Made by a program: the position numbers and the translations under genes
The notes under the pieces: model-generated
What the model was told of the DNA's origin: nothing
The model's database searches: none
Seen by the model: only the letters and a program-made list of their open reading frames with translations
Assembly (NCBI GenBank): GCA_015680685.1
Contig: MNCI01015499.1
Coordinates: 175,883-239,882 of the forward strand
Direction: 5' to 3'
Source of the DNA: Gnetum montanum
Taxonomy: Eukaryota; Streptophyta; Gnetopsida; Gnetales; Gnetaceae
Length of the DNA stretch: 64,000 nucleotides
Shown: positions 22,626 through 34,199 of the stretch, piece by piece
How positions within the stretch are numbered: position 1 is the first letter of the stretch
Layout: each line of letters opens with the position of its first letter

Positions 22626-25302
22626 GACTTCCTTGAGCACTATTGCTAACACCTCTAACGTTGAGGTTTCCCTCATGGTTCAAGGAATCACAAGTGTCAA
22701 ATAGCTACTCAGCCTGATGTTGGGGCCACGTCAATCCCTCAGGATCCAAAATCGAGGACCTGAGGGCTTGGCCCACCAACACGAGCGATACAACTTCCTT
22801 TATGCTAAGGTGCAGGAAAACCTGCCCTTAGATGCACAAGAGTCTGAAGAGAAGCGTAACTTTGAGTTCACCTACTGCAATGGGAAAGAATTTATTCCCA
22901 CTCCCAACGTTTCCATCCCTTTAACGCAAATGAACCAATGGCTTTTAGATCAGCTGATCCATGTGACTAGGCCCAGGGAGTTGCAAGACATAGCGTCTCA
23001 TCATGACAAGGCATTCCAGGATGGACAGGAGGAACTGGATTCTTAATCTGAGAGGGGGGGTGGGAGGTCAAACCAACCTCGCCACCATCTCTCGTACCCT
23101 ATCCTTTTAGATGAACTTGTTGTCTATTGTCACTCCCTTCGTGATCACGTCTACATCGTCACAACCTGCGATTACATCGACAATAGGTAGCCATGTCATG
23201 TCCTCGGCATATCAATGCCCCTATTCCCCTATTTCATTCTCAGCCACTATTCCTTTGCAAACTGTTCATCAATCCATTCCTGCATCCCATCATGCACCGA
23301 TCACTACTACCCTGCCACACATTCACAGAGTACCTATGTTGTAGTCGTGCGCAGCTTCCACCTCTATTCCTTCATTTACACCTATCCCACCATCAACGGT
23401 TGGCCCAGGCCTGTCCACATGGTGGACCCCATTCACTTCTCCTCCTGCTACACTACCATTGTAGATGTCTCACTACGTCCACCATCAGACCTACCAAACC
23501 TTGCAAATGGTACAACCCAACGTGGGACTATGGTCTGTTCCACCAACTGTGCAAACAGCCTACTCCGTAGTGCAACCCTTGGCTACTGCTACAACAGCAC
23601 CACCTACCGGGTGGTGGACACCACAAGCAACACAGTTCATAGGGGCCATCCCAACGACACCACCTATGGATCATGTTGCTGCCCTTGCCACTCCACAGAT
23701 GGGACCTGCCCCTATGGTTCCCCAACTGTCTGCAGCATCCCCAGGTCTAGATCAAGCATTCCAGCTTATCTAGACCCTTACTGAGGAAATAAAATGCCTT
23801 AAGGCTGTCGAGTCCGACACGGTACAAGTGATGGACTTCTGCCAGGACGATCCCATCAGCTTGGTAGTCCCTGCACTAACGTTACCCCCAGGGATGTCAC
23901 TCCCCCATTTCATGAAATACAACTAGGAGGGAGATCCCAATGGACATCTTGTTACATTTAGGTTTGAGTCCCTTCTTTTGTAGTAATGGCTGGATATGAT
24001 CATCTGTGTCTTTGTCATGTCTCTGATCTAAAAAGCCCTAGACTGGTACCGCACCCTTCCATGCCTCTCCATATCAACCCTAGAGGAACTTCTGACCAGT
24101 TCGTGATGCACTTCAAGTACAACTTGAGACCAGAGGTCACGCTGGATCAATTGATGAGCGTAAAATAAGATCTGCTGGGACCAGTCCAGAAGTTCATCCA
24201 ATGCTAGAGTGCGATCCTTAACAAAATCCGTGAGCCCATCACGAAGGCCCACTTGTTGGCCGTCTTTAAGGGTGCAGTGAATGACTTTATTAAGTCTAAG
24301 CTATATTATCTTGCTCTGCGCACTCTCAGTTAGGCTTTCACCCAAACTAAGAGCATACAAGATGTGGCTGAGGCAAGAAAAGACCCAGCCTATGTTGCAT
24401 ACAAGAACACTATCACAAAGAAGGACAAGGACCAGGTTAAGGCTACAACAGCCACCGTGGTTGCTGTGGCCAACGAAGCCAAACCCAACAACAGTAACAA
24501 GAACAACAAAAAATTGGCCGCACCTGCAACTAACCCCACGCCCAAATAGGGCAATGCACTGCAATCTTCCACATCCGCACCTGAGATATCTGCACCACCC
24601 AAATCGAACTTCGAGCATAAAGATCGCTCAAAGTATACACGGATGCTCATCAAGCCTTTAGATATTTTGAAGTAATTGCTGGTGGCAGGGTACATCCAAC
24701 ACAAGTGGATGTCGGAAGAGGGAGGCAGGAAGCATCAACGGTATTGTGAACTCCTCAGGAACCCCTCGTTGAATTTGGCCAACGAGTCCCCAGTTCCTAA
24801 GGATTTCAAGCTAGAGCAGTTCTGTGACTACCACCAACAGTCTGGTCACGACATGGATTACTGCATGGCGTTGAAGGACGATATCCAAAGGATGATCAAT
24901 TAGGGAAAACTAGTGCTAGACGAAAGCAATCCAATACATCCTGAGAATCAATCCCTATACATCTACACTAACCCTCTCAATGCCAAAAACATTGGTTACA
25001 TTATCAACACCATTGGTGTTGACAGTAATCCTAGATTTTCCCAGCATCTTTTTGTGGTTCGTGTGCCTCAGCATAGCGCACTAGCACGACCAACGGCTAA
25101 TCAAAGTCTACAGCAACCTTTTGTCTTGAGAGTCCCTCCTTGGATATCTCCCCTTGCACCACTTGTTCCCTGGGCATTTGCCCCTTCACCACCTGTTAGC
25201 AAAACCGCACCATCGCCTCACACATTAACACTGTTAGCTCCATTCGTTATCAAGGGGCCAACCCATTCAACAGCCCCCGCCCCACATAAGATAGCTTTAT
25301 AG
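22626..25302 (+). pseudogene. Element E gag, broken
   Basis: The first ATG in context is at 22626 (MTSLSTIANTSNVEVS). An N-terminal segment (22717-23046) is followed by a Pro/Thr/Gln-rich linker (23111-23790). The capsid-type core comes next (about 24030-24360; ALDWYRTLP, then QFVMHFKYNLRPEVTLDQL, then AHLLAVFKGAVNDFI), then a K/N/A-rich segment. The Cys/His box FCDYHQQSGHDMDYCMAL (about 24820-24870) is the usual Tat-lineage nucleocapsid signature. The region to 25302 is a second Pro-rich linker. At least eight stops or shifts are present. Gag would package the RNA. Confidence 0.85.
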
Positions 25303-25539
25303 CCTTCTTGTCCTAAGAAATGAGAAGTGTGCTTCACTGGTGAGATGTCAAGGGAAGGTACCACCCCAGGTACCTCCAAGCCTATGCCCTCACCCCCTAC
25401 ATCTATGCCCTCGTCGCCGAAAAATGACGTTACTACCCATGCACAGTCTTTGCCACCTCACCCAAGAGGGTCTAAATCCAGACTTGAAACTTTCCCTCCT
25501 TGGGAAATTCTTCTTCTAGGATGAATAGAAGAGGAGAAG

Positions 25540-26334
25540 GGAAGTAAAATGGAAAGTGGCCAAGACCTCTTGAGCATTCTCAGCCAGGTCAAGCAAGCTC
25601 TGAAATAGAAAAACACTATGCTGAGCCTGTATGACCTGATCATGACATCTACCGCACACCGTGAGGCTTTGGTTCGCATGTTAATGGCAATTCCTATTGA
25701 CGAGAACATGCCAGCAGAAGAGAAGATGATCCATTCGGTCATGCTTCCTTCTGCACCTGCAGAACCAAAGCCATCCCAACTGACTTTTTGTGATGATTCC
25801 ATTAGGGAAAACCCTGAAAAGGGTCAGGTGACTACAACACCTCTTTTCATCATAATTCGGGTCGGCCAACATAAGATTTGAAGGGTACACGTTGATGATT
25901 AAGCTACCACAAATGTCATCCCTTTCCCTATTGTGGACAAGTTGGGTTTGGTCGACCAGATTAGACCCATAACAACATCATGCTTAAAGTCATTCAATGG
26001 GGCATGTGTTGTGGTAAAAGGCATGGTCCATATTGACTTCATGGTAGGGGACCAGTTCCCCACAAATGCAACGTTCATCGTGGTTGAAGAGATGCCTAAG
26101 TTTAACCTGATCTTGGGAAGGTCATGGTTAGCACAAGTTAGGACTGTCTCTTCGCCCATCTATCAGGAGATCCATCTACCCTATGCAAGTAGGGAGGTGG
26201 TAATCCATGGCGGCGAGGTAGCAACACAAGCTATCAACAACGTAGATATGGAACAAGGCTCAGAGGTCGTAACCTCTGAGAATGAAGCACCTATCTTTGT
26301 AGATTCTAACCGTTTAACAAGAGAACCGACTTAG
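25540..26334 (+). pseudogene. Element E protease, active site lost
   Basis: The upstream linker has LLSILSQVKQALK and MLSLYDLIMTSTAHREAL, a segment typical of the gag-pro junction in this lineage. The retropepsin fold follows. The place expected to read V-D-G-G/S-A/S reads VHVDD then a stop then ATTNVIPF (about 25890-25920), so the catalytic loop is damaged. The C-terminal part is well kept: FIVVEEMPKFNLILGRSWL (about 26075-26130). The domain ends near 26334, where array 1 and the antisense gene begin instead of RT. Confidence 0.85.
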
Positions 26335-26610
26335 CATGCCAGTTCAAAAAATGAAAATGCGTGGATTGAGTTGCCCTTCCAAGTGGAGGACAACGAAGTA
26401 GACGAAGGTTGTAGCAAAGCATCTCGGCCTTACGCCTGCCCAATCCACGATGGGTCAAGAAGTAGTTACGCCTAGTGTAGCAACCCCACTGCTTCTTGCC
26501 TAGTTGGCACCCTTTGTACATTTACCACCTTTTTTGTTTTGCATCTATCCTTCTATGCTAGATACTAATTAACTGTTCTCTAAATTGTTAGCATATCACT
26601 TCCTTACCTA

Positions 26611-26820
26611 GCCATGGCCTGAAATGGACTAAGACTATGCTACCATACGATGGCCCGAAATGGCCTAAAACTACACTACTATCCGATGGCCCGAAATGGC
26701 CTAAAACTAGTGATAGCCCGAAACGGCCTAAAACCATATTATGGGCCGAAATGGCCTAAAACTAGCAGGGGCCCGGAATGGCCTAAAACTAACCATGGCC
26801 CGAAATGGCCTAAAACTAAA
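26611..26820. repeat. Tandem array 1 of element E (CCCGAAATGGCCTAAAACTA unit)
   Basis: Seven or so units of about 23-33 bp share TGGCCCGAAATGGCCTAAAA with variable spacers. The array lies between the protease and the 3' end of the antisense gene. The TAAACTA core links it to arrays 2 and 3. The ORF at 26650-26841 (repeated ARNGLK peptides) is a by-product of the repeat. Confidence 0.85.
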
Positions 26821-26956
26821 ACATCAAAAGCAAAAACATAACATAGCATAAAACCAATTTTCTTTCAAAATTTTCTTTCTTCATTAAAAGTCTTTCCATC
26901 AAATAATGTTTGCAAAATTTTCACAAAAAATTTAAAATTTCAAAAATCCCATGTTG

Positions 26957-29843
26957 TCATGGGTTATCTTCATCTGGATCATCTTTGCCCGCATCGTTTA
27001 CTCTTGCATCATTCCCTTCTGCATTGCCTTCCTCTTCATCACCTTCTTCCTCTAGTAGCAAAAACATATTCGCATTAGCTTAAAGCAAGTTAGCCTAAAG
27101 TAGGTGCTACGCTATGCTACATTGCTTAGCGTAGTAGGCAGTAACAAAATAGGTGAGGAAATAAACATAAGAAAAAGCATTTACCAATGGGGGGTTGTGT
27201 TCTGCATAGCTTGAACCGCAATGTCTACCACTCTTCTTCTTCCATACGAAGGGTCTCCTCAACTGGTTAAGGCCTCTTTCGTCATAACTTGGTGGTAACT
27301 TTTTCAGCAATGAGACGTTTCCCCTGTTATACGCTACCTGTAGTAGCAGGGGACGCCTCTCCCACACTGTCTTGGCCAGGAAAGTTGTGGGCCATCTAAT
27401 CCTTAGTTGTCATAGAAAATGACTCCCCAATAGCTTTTAGGGGATTTTGGGCTTGGGTGGTCCAAAGGATTTGGCAGATCCACGATTTGGAAATCTGATT
27501 ACGATTTCACATAACCCAGACTCCGTTCTCATGGACTACCAAAAACTCCATGAAACACTACAAGCAAGCTATGTAAAAGGCGTAGTGCACATTGAAATGG
27601 GACTCCTGCTTCTTATGAAGCATGACGATTTGAGTTTGCAGGCCCTTGCACAGATACATAGCCTAGTTGTAGTGAGCCCCCTCTTCCATGACCTCCCGCA
27701 TCATCCAAGCTTACTCAATCCCAATGATATTTCCTTGGAAAAGTAGCTAGGGGAAAGCACAAGCACGGAAGATGAGATAAACCTCTTTGGCAGCCCTTGG
27801 CCTGACCATCTTCATGGGGATCCCCTTTTGCTCTTTTGCAACCCCTAGCCACTCCTCAATGCCCTTCTTCTGACAGTTCACCTCTTTATTGGTCTTTGAC
27901 ACTATGAGTAGACCATTAGCAAGGACACCAAGAAGATCCATGAATAGCTAGTCATTGATTTCAAGGACCATCCACACACCATGTACACGTGTGTGGAAGC
28001 GGTCTACCTTGTTGGAAAAGGAGCCCGCTAGGGCGAGCATCTCAGCGGTAGGGACGCTTAGATTCGTGGCCAGGAACAAATCCATGAGCCCGACATCTTG
28101 AAGGTTCTTGAGCAGGGATTTTGAGGTTGTGCTACATATCCAACGTTGGCTCTCATCTACCTTCCCATACTTAAAGTAGATGTTGGCCTCCTAGTTCCCA
28201 GAGGTTATCACCGTCACCTCTTGGGACTTCTTCACCCCTATAGTAGTTTGCACAAAAGCAGTTAGCACAAAAGCACAAAAACATAAAAGAAAAAAGAAAA
28301 AAACAAGTTAGGCAAAGAACCAATAGCAAAAAAAATAGCAATGACACTCGAACATGCAGTAAATACTGTTTAGCTTACCAGGTTTAAACAGTGACAGGAA
28401 TGGCGAAAGATTAACCAAGACATCTTTAACGGTGATTGGTTTCAAGGGTGCCCATCCCTCATCCAACCAATCAGATTCCTTGCATCTATTGTAGAGTTTG
28501 GGATATCGGGTTGGGTAGGTATTGTACTCATCCTTGCATTGGCCTATCACACCTATGCGTATATTCTTAGCGGAGGAAAACTCCCGCAGTGCCATCTATG
28601 CTAAGGTTAACACATCCGTATCATTGTGAAGCCCATCCTCGTTGATAAAAAACCTGGTAACAAAAACACACTGTTAACATTTGGCTAATGTAGAAAACAT
28701 TGCATAGCGTAGCGAAACATGGCTACAAAACTCACTCGCCAGCACTATAAACGGTTCTTGGTGGGTTTTGGAAGCACGTTCCCATATGACGTGCAATAGA
28801 CAAAGTGTTGTAGGGATGGTAGTAATTATACTCAGGCATTTCCTAGATCCAGGCCAAATGCCTCAAATTTCTGGGGCATTGTGGATCCTTCTCCTTGCTC
28901 GCTGCTAATTACTCCATCCCTCAAAAATCTCAGAATACCCTGATTTGCCCCAGGCAACAAGGTTGTTGTTATGGCGGTCGCTACCTCCTCTGCTAGGTGT
29001 GACCAAACGATCACACTGAAGCGTTGGAGAAGAAATTGCAGGAACTCCTATGCTCCCTTTCAGAACTAGACCGCTTCCTACCCCACATGTGTATGAGGCA
29101 AACGGACATTGGCCATCGGTTCGCTCATGCAGCACAGGACCCCCACAGTTTTGAAGACAATCAAGATTGGCCTTAGTGCCACCTTGCACAACACAATAGC
29201 AAATGTTAACACCATGTCCGAGTGGAATGCACATATAGTGTAGCAAAACTAGCATTTTAGCAAATAGCATAGCACAATTCTCTTTATGCACATAGTGTAG
29301 GAAAAAAACACGAAGGTAATAGCGTAGCAAAATTAGGTTAGCGTAGTAACAAAGCGATTAGCCCTAACAAAGCAATTAACATTACACCATGATAGAACAC
29401 GTGTTACACTATCACATCACACACATGGCTAAACCCTCCTAAGGGTCCTATGCTACGCTATTTGCATGCCAAGTGGCTCAAACCATCCAAGCCTCTGTGG
29501 TAATGACAATCGCAGTGATGGCGGTCTAGGTGACCTTGCATGCAACTTTAGCATAGCATCTGTACATCCACGCGGTCGAAATGGCAACAGTGATGGTATA
29601 ACGGCCAAAACAAGAACAACACGATGACAAAAAAACACAGATAGCTAAACAGAATTGCAGAAAAAAAAGAAAAGCAGAAACAATAACAGAGGCATAAGAA
29701 AACAGAGGAAGCATAGCAGCCTTGTGGGTCAATGGTGTCTCCTCTCGCACCGCAACCCGCGTCTATGACACACATCTTAGGGTTTCCTTCACTTCATTGA
29801 CCTTGGCGAGTGCCAGGTATTTGTATTCTTTCTTGGGGGCCAT
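26957..29843 (-). CDS. Antisense spliced gene inside element E (unknown function), degenerate
   Basis: This gene runs against gag-pol between protease and RT. The ATG at 29843 gives MAPKKEYKYLALAKVNEVK, about 155 bp downstream of a TATA box. Exons with clear borders: 29182-28736 (donor GTGAG), 28653-28379 (acceptor TTACCAG, donor GTAAGC), 28237 to about 27750 (acceptor ACTATAG), one ending 27185 (donor GTAAAT), and a last one from 27051 (acceptor CTACTAG) to TGA at 26957. The 28736/28653 junction keeps the frame (SAGE / FFINEDG). The last exon is acidic (EEGDEEEGNAEGND). A few stops and at least one frameshift (near 28840) make this copy probably dead. I recognise no domain. Tat elements are known to carry antisense ORFs, but usually between integrase and the 3' LTR. 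Borders of the first exons are uncertain. Confidence 0.6.
27052..27184 (-). other. Last intron of the antisense gene (133 nt) carrying the GCTACG motif
   Basis: GTAAAT donor and TTGCTACTAG acceptor. The plus strand holds GTGCTACGCTATGCTAC and TTAGCGTAGTAGG in inverted arrangement at 27105-27137. Confidence 0.65.
28238..28378 (-). other. Intron of the antisense gene (141 nt)
   Basis: GTAAGC at the 5' end, a long pyrimidine run, and ACTATAG at the 3' end. T-rich composition is typical of plant introns. Flanking exons encode SPFLSLFKPG and VKKSQEVTV. Confidence 0.7.
28654..28735 (-). other. Intron of the antisense gene (82 nt) carrying the GCTACG motif
   Basis: GTGAGTTTTG donor and TTTTTGTTACCAG acceptor. 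It contains a TTCGCTACGCTATGC string (28706-28720 on the plus strand as the complement). Removing it joins GA to G in frame. Confidence 0.65.
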
Positions 29844-29997
29844 CGTTTTTCTTGCTGACTCTTTCTTCGTTGCTATGTCGAATCGCCTTGCTCTCTATTG
29901 GCACAATCGCTTTGCGCTCCGAATGCGGGCTCTGCACTTCGAATGTGGGCTCTATGCTGTTACGGTGAAAATGATGAGTTTACCAAGGGTTAATCCC

Positions 29998-30005
29998 TAT
30001 TTATA
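29998..30005 (-). promoter_or_regulatory. TATA box of the antisense gene
   Basis: TATAAATA on the minus strand in the context GGATATAAATAGGG, about 155 bp before the ATG. A TGTGTAGCGTAGCATG motif lies about 60 bp further upstream (30064-30080), the same motif found upstream of the LTR TATA. Confidence 0.6.
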
Positions 30006-30177
30006 TCCACAATGGTGAAAATAAAACTTGTCATTCTCTCTCCCTGTTTAGTGCGGAGTATTCTGTGTAGCGTAGCATGCCTGCCACGATGTAGTAACAC
30101 TATTTGCATTAAGATAGGTGGGCCTGGGTGAAAAGGTTTGACATGCTTCAAACTAGCCATTTTCCTTCACAAAAATA

Positions 30178-30560
30178 TCTCCCTAGGTAGTCCAAAAAGA
30201 CCTTAAACTAGCAATCCTAACGCATAATTCCAATATAGTTAGCAGTCCAAAAAGACCTTAAAGTAGCAGTTTCGATCCTTTTACTTGTTGGTAGTCTGCA
30301 ATGACATTAAACTAACAGTTTTGCATTTTTACATTAGCAGTTTTGCATTTTTACAATAGCAATTTTCCGTTCTTTATGCTAGCAGTTTTGTATTTTTACG
30401 TTTAGGTGGTCCGCAACGACCTTAAACTAATACTCTATTTGTTGGTAGTTTGCAAATATGTTAAACTAGCAGCGTTTACATTTTTACACTAGTGGTTTTG
30501 CATTTCTACATTAGCAGTTTTGCATTTTTACTTCCAAGCAGTCCGCCACGACATTAAAAT
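30178..30560. repeat. Tandem array 2 of element E
   Basis: Diverged units are built on GTCCGCAACGACCTTAAACTA and on AGCAGTTTTGCATTTTTAC. The array lies between the antisense promoter and RT. Its first unit type matches array 3. Confidence 0.8.
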
Positions 30561-30744
30561 GGCAAATGTTAAGCTTTTTACCATACTTTCCATTTATCTT
30601 TATTGCTCACATTTCATTGCTACTCTACAAATTTTCACTATGCACAGATTACTACGATAGGTACCTCTTGAATAGACTTTCATCTCATTTTGGTAGGTTG
30701 AGTGAGAATGGAAATCCAGCATGATCTCTCTTCACCTTTAGCTT

Positions 30745-31640
30745 TAGCAGGTCCACATGGAAAACTCGCAAGACAACTGAACCCAGATCTAATAGATTGA
30801 AAATCACCANCGGGATGAAATTACTAAGCTATACCAGGATGGTTTCATCTGGGTAGTTGATTACTCAGAATGGGTGTCTAACATCGTTGTAGTTTCTAAG
30901 AAAACGGGAGGAATACAAATCTTTATAGACTTCCGGGATCTGAAAGGCAACGATCAAAGACGATTTCCAACTTCCAAGTATTGATCAAATCATTGACACT
31001 ATGGCTAGTCATGCTCTGTTATCCTTCATGGATGGTTTCTCCGACTACAACCAAATTTACATTAACCCAGAGCATCAGTTAACAACAACCTTCATGAACC
31101 CATCGGGTACCTTTTGTTACACTATGATGCCCTTTGGGCTTAGGAACGTCGAAGCAACCTACCAACGAGCCATGACTTACATCTTTAGTGACTACATCTT
31201 AAAAACGTTGAATGATTATGTGGATGACATAGCGGTGAAATCTAAGAAAGCCGCTGATCATCCCAACGATCTAGGTGTAGTGCTCAAGTGTTGTCAGATG
31301 CACAATATACGCCTCAATCCTAACAAGTGTGTCTTCGGGGTGAGAACTGGATGCATGTTAGGGTTTGTAGTATTGGAGGGGAATATGAGTAGACCCTGAC
31401 AAAGTCAAGGCCATCGTTAACCTGGTGCCACCTACAAACATTAAGGAATTGCGTGGGTTACAAGGTAGAGTACAGTTCATCAGAAGGTTTATAGCAAAAT
31501 TGATCGACAAGTTACACCCCATGCAACATCTACTGAAGAAAGGGGTTAACTTCGAATGGACACCACAGTGCCAAAAAGCCTTTGATGATCTGAAGAAAGA
31601 CCTTTTGCACCTCCCAACTGTTTACCCACCATAGAGGGAT
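30745..31640 (+). pseudogene. Element E reverse transcriptase, broken
   Basis: The start is visible as RQLNPDLID (about 30770), then EITKLYQDGFIWVVDYSEW (30810-30875), a frameshift near 30945, then ALLSFMDGFSDYNQIYI, TFCYTMMPFGLRN and the catalytic LNDYVDDIAVKSK (31210-31250). The connection follows with LRGLQGRVQFIRRFI. YVDD is intact. A single undetermined base (n) sits at 30810 in the first conserved segment. The domain reverse-transcribes the element RNA. Confidence 0.88.
30810..30810. other. Undetermined base (n)
   Basis: It is the only non-ACGT base in the window, between ATCACCA and CGGGATG in the RT start. It may be a base-call ambiguity or a collapsed join. Confidence 1.
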
Positions 31641-31967
31641 AAGCCTTTCTTCATCTACCTTTCCACCTTGGACATGTCTATTGCGACACTATTATGTCAG
31701 AAACAGGATGACGGTTCTAAGATACCAGTGTACTACCTAAGTCATGCATTGATAGCGTATGAAGAAAAATACAATGAGGTGGAGAGAAACTACCTTGCCT
31801 TAGTGTTTTCATTGAAGAAGTGGAGACACTACCTATTTCATAGCAAGATTAAGATTATTTGCAAGAGCAACATACTCCGGGATATCACAAACAATCTATA
31901 CGAAAGCGGTAGGATACCCCGATGGAAAGTAATAATAGCGAAATTCGATTTGCATTATGTGAGCTAA
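31641..31967 (+). pseudogene. Element E RNase H (first domain)
   Basis: FFIYLSTLDMSIATLLCQ, then VYYLSHALIAYEEKYNEVE, then LALVFSLKKWRHYLFHSK. This is the Ty3/gypsy-type RNase H joined to RT. The TDAS-type first catalytic position is altered to TLDM, and a stop follows HYVS at 31967. Confidence 0.8.
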
Positions 31968-32099
31968 TTGTCAATGAAAGGTCAATCCATAGTAACACAA
32001 CTTACAACCTCACCCGTCAACGACCAGGCGATCATAGACCCCAAATTCCCAAACGAGCATGTTAGCACTATCAACGCTGTTCCATTGCATCTTGAAGCT

Positions 32100-32540
32100 A
32101 CTCTACATTTCGACGGCACCTCGACCACGTGAGGGGGTAGTACAACTATTGTCATCACATTTCCCTCTAGGGAAATGCATCCTTTAGCTTATCATTTTAC
32201 GTTCCCTTGTACAAAAAACATGGTAGAGTACGAGAGGTTACTTAGGGGTTTCTTAGCAACCCAAGCATTAAGCATACAACACTTGGCGATTCGCGGAGAT
32301 TCACAACTAGTTGTGAATCAAATCACCATGTTCTACGCCTGCAAGGCTACACACCTGCAACCCTACTACAACCTAGCAAAAACTTTCCTCAAATATTTTG
32401 CAACTACGGACATGCAACATGTGCCATGCAACGAAAATACCACTTGTGTTAAATATTCCATCACACTTGTTTGCAAGTTTACCAACCTCGATTACCGAGT
32501 GTATGGAGCCTATCACTTAGGAGGGACATGTAGCCTTTTT
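32100..32540 (+). pseudogene. Element E second, archaeal-type RNase H
   Basis: FDGTSTT (about 32110) supplies the first Asp, followed by NMVEYERLLRGFLATQAL, then IRGDSQLVVNQI and LQPYYNLAKTFLK. A second RNase H HI domain between the ordinary RNase H and the integrase is characteristic of the Tat lineage. Stops and a frameshift are present. Confidence 0.75.
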
Positions 32541-32689
32541 TAGCGCTGCGGATACCCAGGAGTGGTACTCCAACATTAAATCCTACCTGCAACACGGAAA
32601 GGCCCCAAGAGAATTGACATTTTCCTAGAGAGATATGATTTGTAAGCATGCTCGACAATATGTGCTCATGGGAGATAGTGCTCTATGCA

Positions 32690-33808
32690 AACACTCCTAT
32701 GATAGGATATTTCTGGCATGCATGTGTAAATGAGGAGCAAGCATAGAAGGTGATTAATGAAGTACACGAGGGACTGTGTGGTGGGCACATAGCACCTAGG
32801 GCTATGGCTACAAAAATCAGACGTCTAGGGTACTACTGGTCTCACATGGAGCATGATTGCCTGGCCAAAGTCAAGATGTGTGATACATGCCAATGATACA
32901 CAAATCTCATACATGTTTCACCTATAGAGCTGCATCTAACGCAGATCACATGGCCTTTCTAGCATTGGGGACTAAACCTCATAGGACCTATCAAACCTAA
33001 GTCCTCCACAGGGCATAGCTTCATCATCACTGCCACTGTGTATTTTACTAAGTGGGTAGAGGCTATCCCCCTAAGGAAGACTATATCTCAGTAGGTTTGC
33101 CACTTCATCTTGGAAAACATCGTGACAAGGTTTGGGCTTCCCATGACTATTGTGACCGACAATGGGCCACAGTTTAGCAGTGTAGAAATCGGAACCTTTT
33201 GTAGTAATCTTGGCATCAGACAATCGTTCTCCTCATCATACTACCCATAGGTGAATGGACAAGCAGAGGCTACAAATAAATCCATCATCAACTTGCTTAA
33301 GAAAATGCTTAACAACAGCAATAGGAGATGGCATGAGCAAATCCTCTATGTGTTGTGGGTTTACAGAATGACATGCAGGACTACGACAGGTAAGACACCT
33401 TATAGTCTTGTTTATGGATCTGAAGTGGTGTTACCTCTTGAGTTGTAGATGCCATCACTTTGGATGATCCTATCAAATTTCGTGAGTGAAGCCCAGAACA
33501 ATGAGTCGAGGATCATCAACCTCGACTCAATAAAGGAGGAGTGTCCACAAACACTGGGTATCATAGAGCATTATCAAAACAAGCAATGGAAAAAACATTA
33601 TGCAAATCTGCATCAACAACCAATACAGAAGAGATACCTCATTCTCAAGGCTGTCTGTGAGCATATGAACAAATTCTCAGCAAACTGGGAAGGTCCATAC
33701 ATGGTCAAAAAAGCCTTTGGGAACGGGGCCTTCAAGTTGGCAAACATGGATAACAACGAGTTTGCAAATTCAGTGAATCACTCATACCTCAAGCCGTACT
33801 ACATCTAA
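32690..33808 (+). pseudogene. Element E integrase, broken
   Basis: The zinc-binding region is seen as VHEGLCGGHIAPRAMATKI and CLAKVKMCDTCQ (32760-32900). The catalytic core has FTKWVEAIPLRKT, then MTIVTDNGPQFSSVE with the second Asp intact, then VNGQAEATNKSII with the Glu. The C-terminus has FSANWEGPYMVKKAF, then NSVNHSYLKPYYI and a stop at 33808. Three or four internal stops occur. Unlike A, B and D, this integrase keeps the catalytic Asp. Confidence 0.88.
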
Positions 33809-33819
33809 AGCATGAACAC

Positions 33820-34190
33820 GGTAAGCTTGTCTGCTACGACGTAAAAATGGCAAACAAACGTCTGCTATGACGTAAAATTGGTAAAATTATCCGCTATGAC
33901 TATAAACTGGCATAGATAGTTTGCTATGACTATAAACTGGCACAGACTGTCCACCATGACATAAAAATGGCAAAGCATGGTCTGCTAGGACCTTAAACTA
34001 GCTCATCCACCATATGCTACAATGATAAATTAGCACAATGGTCTGCTAGGACCTTAAACTAGCACAGCGATCGTCCGCTATGATGTTAAACTGGCACATA
34101 CGGTTTGCTGGGACCTTAAACCAGCACAGCGATTTGCTGAGACCTTAAACCAGCACACCATGGTCTACCAAGACCTTAAACTGGGTTCGC
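33820..34190. repeat. Tandem array 3 of element E (GTCTGCTAGGACCTTAAACTAGC unit)
   Basis: About twelve diverged units of 25-38 bp share TCYGCTANGAC, then TTAAACTGGCAC or a variant. The array starts just after the integrase stop. Confidence 0.85.
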
Positions 34191-34199
34191 GGCATGTTC

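Noticed and set aside
23193-23784. Overlapping ORFs of 125 and 189 aa in E
   Set aside because: Low-complexity Pro/Thr/His linker of gag read in other frames; the frame that continues gag is 23111-23344 and 23465-23773.
24028-24704. Minus-strand ORFs opposite E gag
   Set aside because: Mirror frames of the conserved gag capsid region, which is clearly coding on the plus strand.
26650-26841. 63-aa ORF with repeated ARNGLK peptide
   Set aside because: By-product of tandem array 1; no start context and no conservation outside the repeat.
26611-34190. CRISPR-like repeat-spacer arrays
   Set aside because: Units are degenerate and spacers are related or variable in length, inside a eukaryotic retrotransposon; no cas-like gene.
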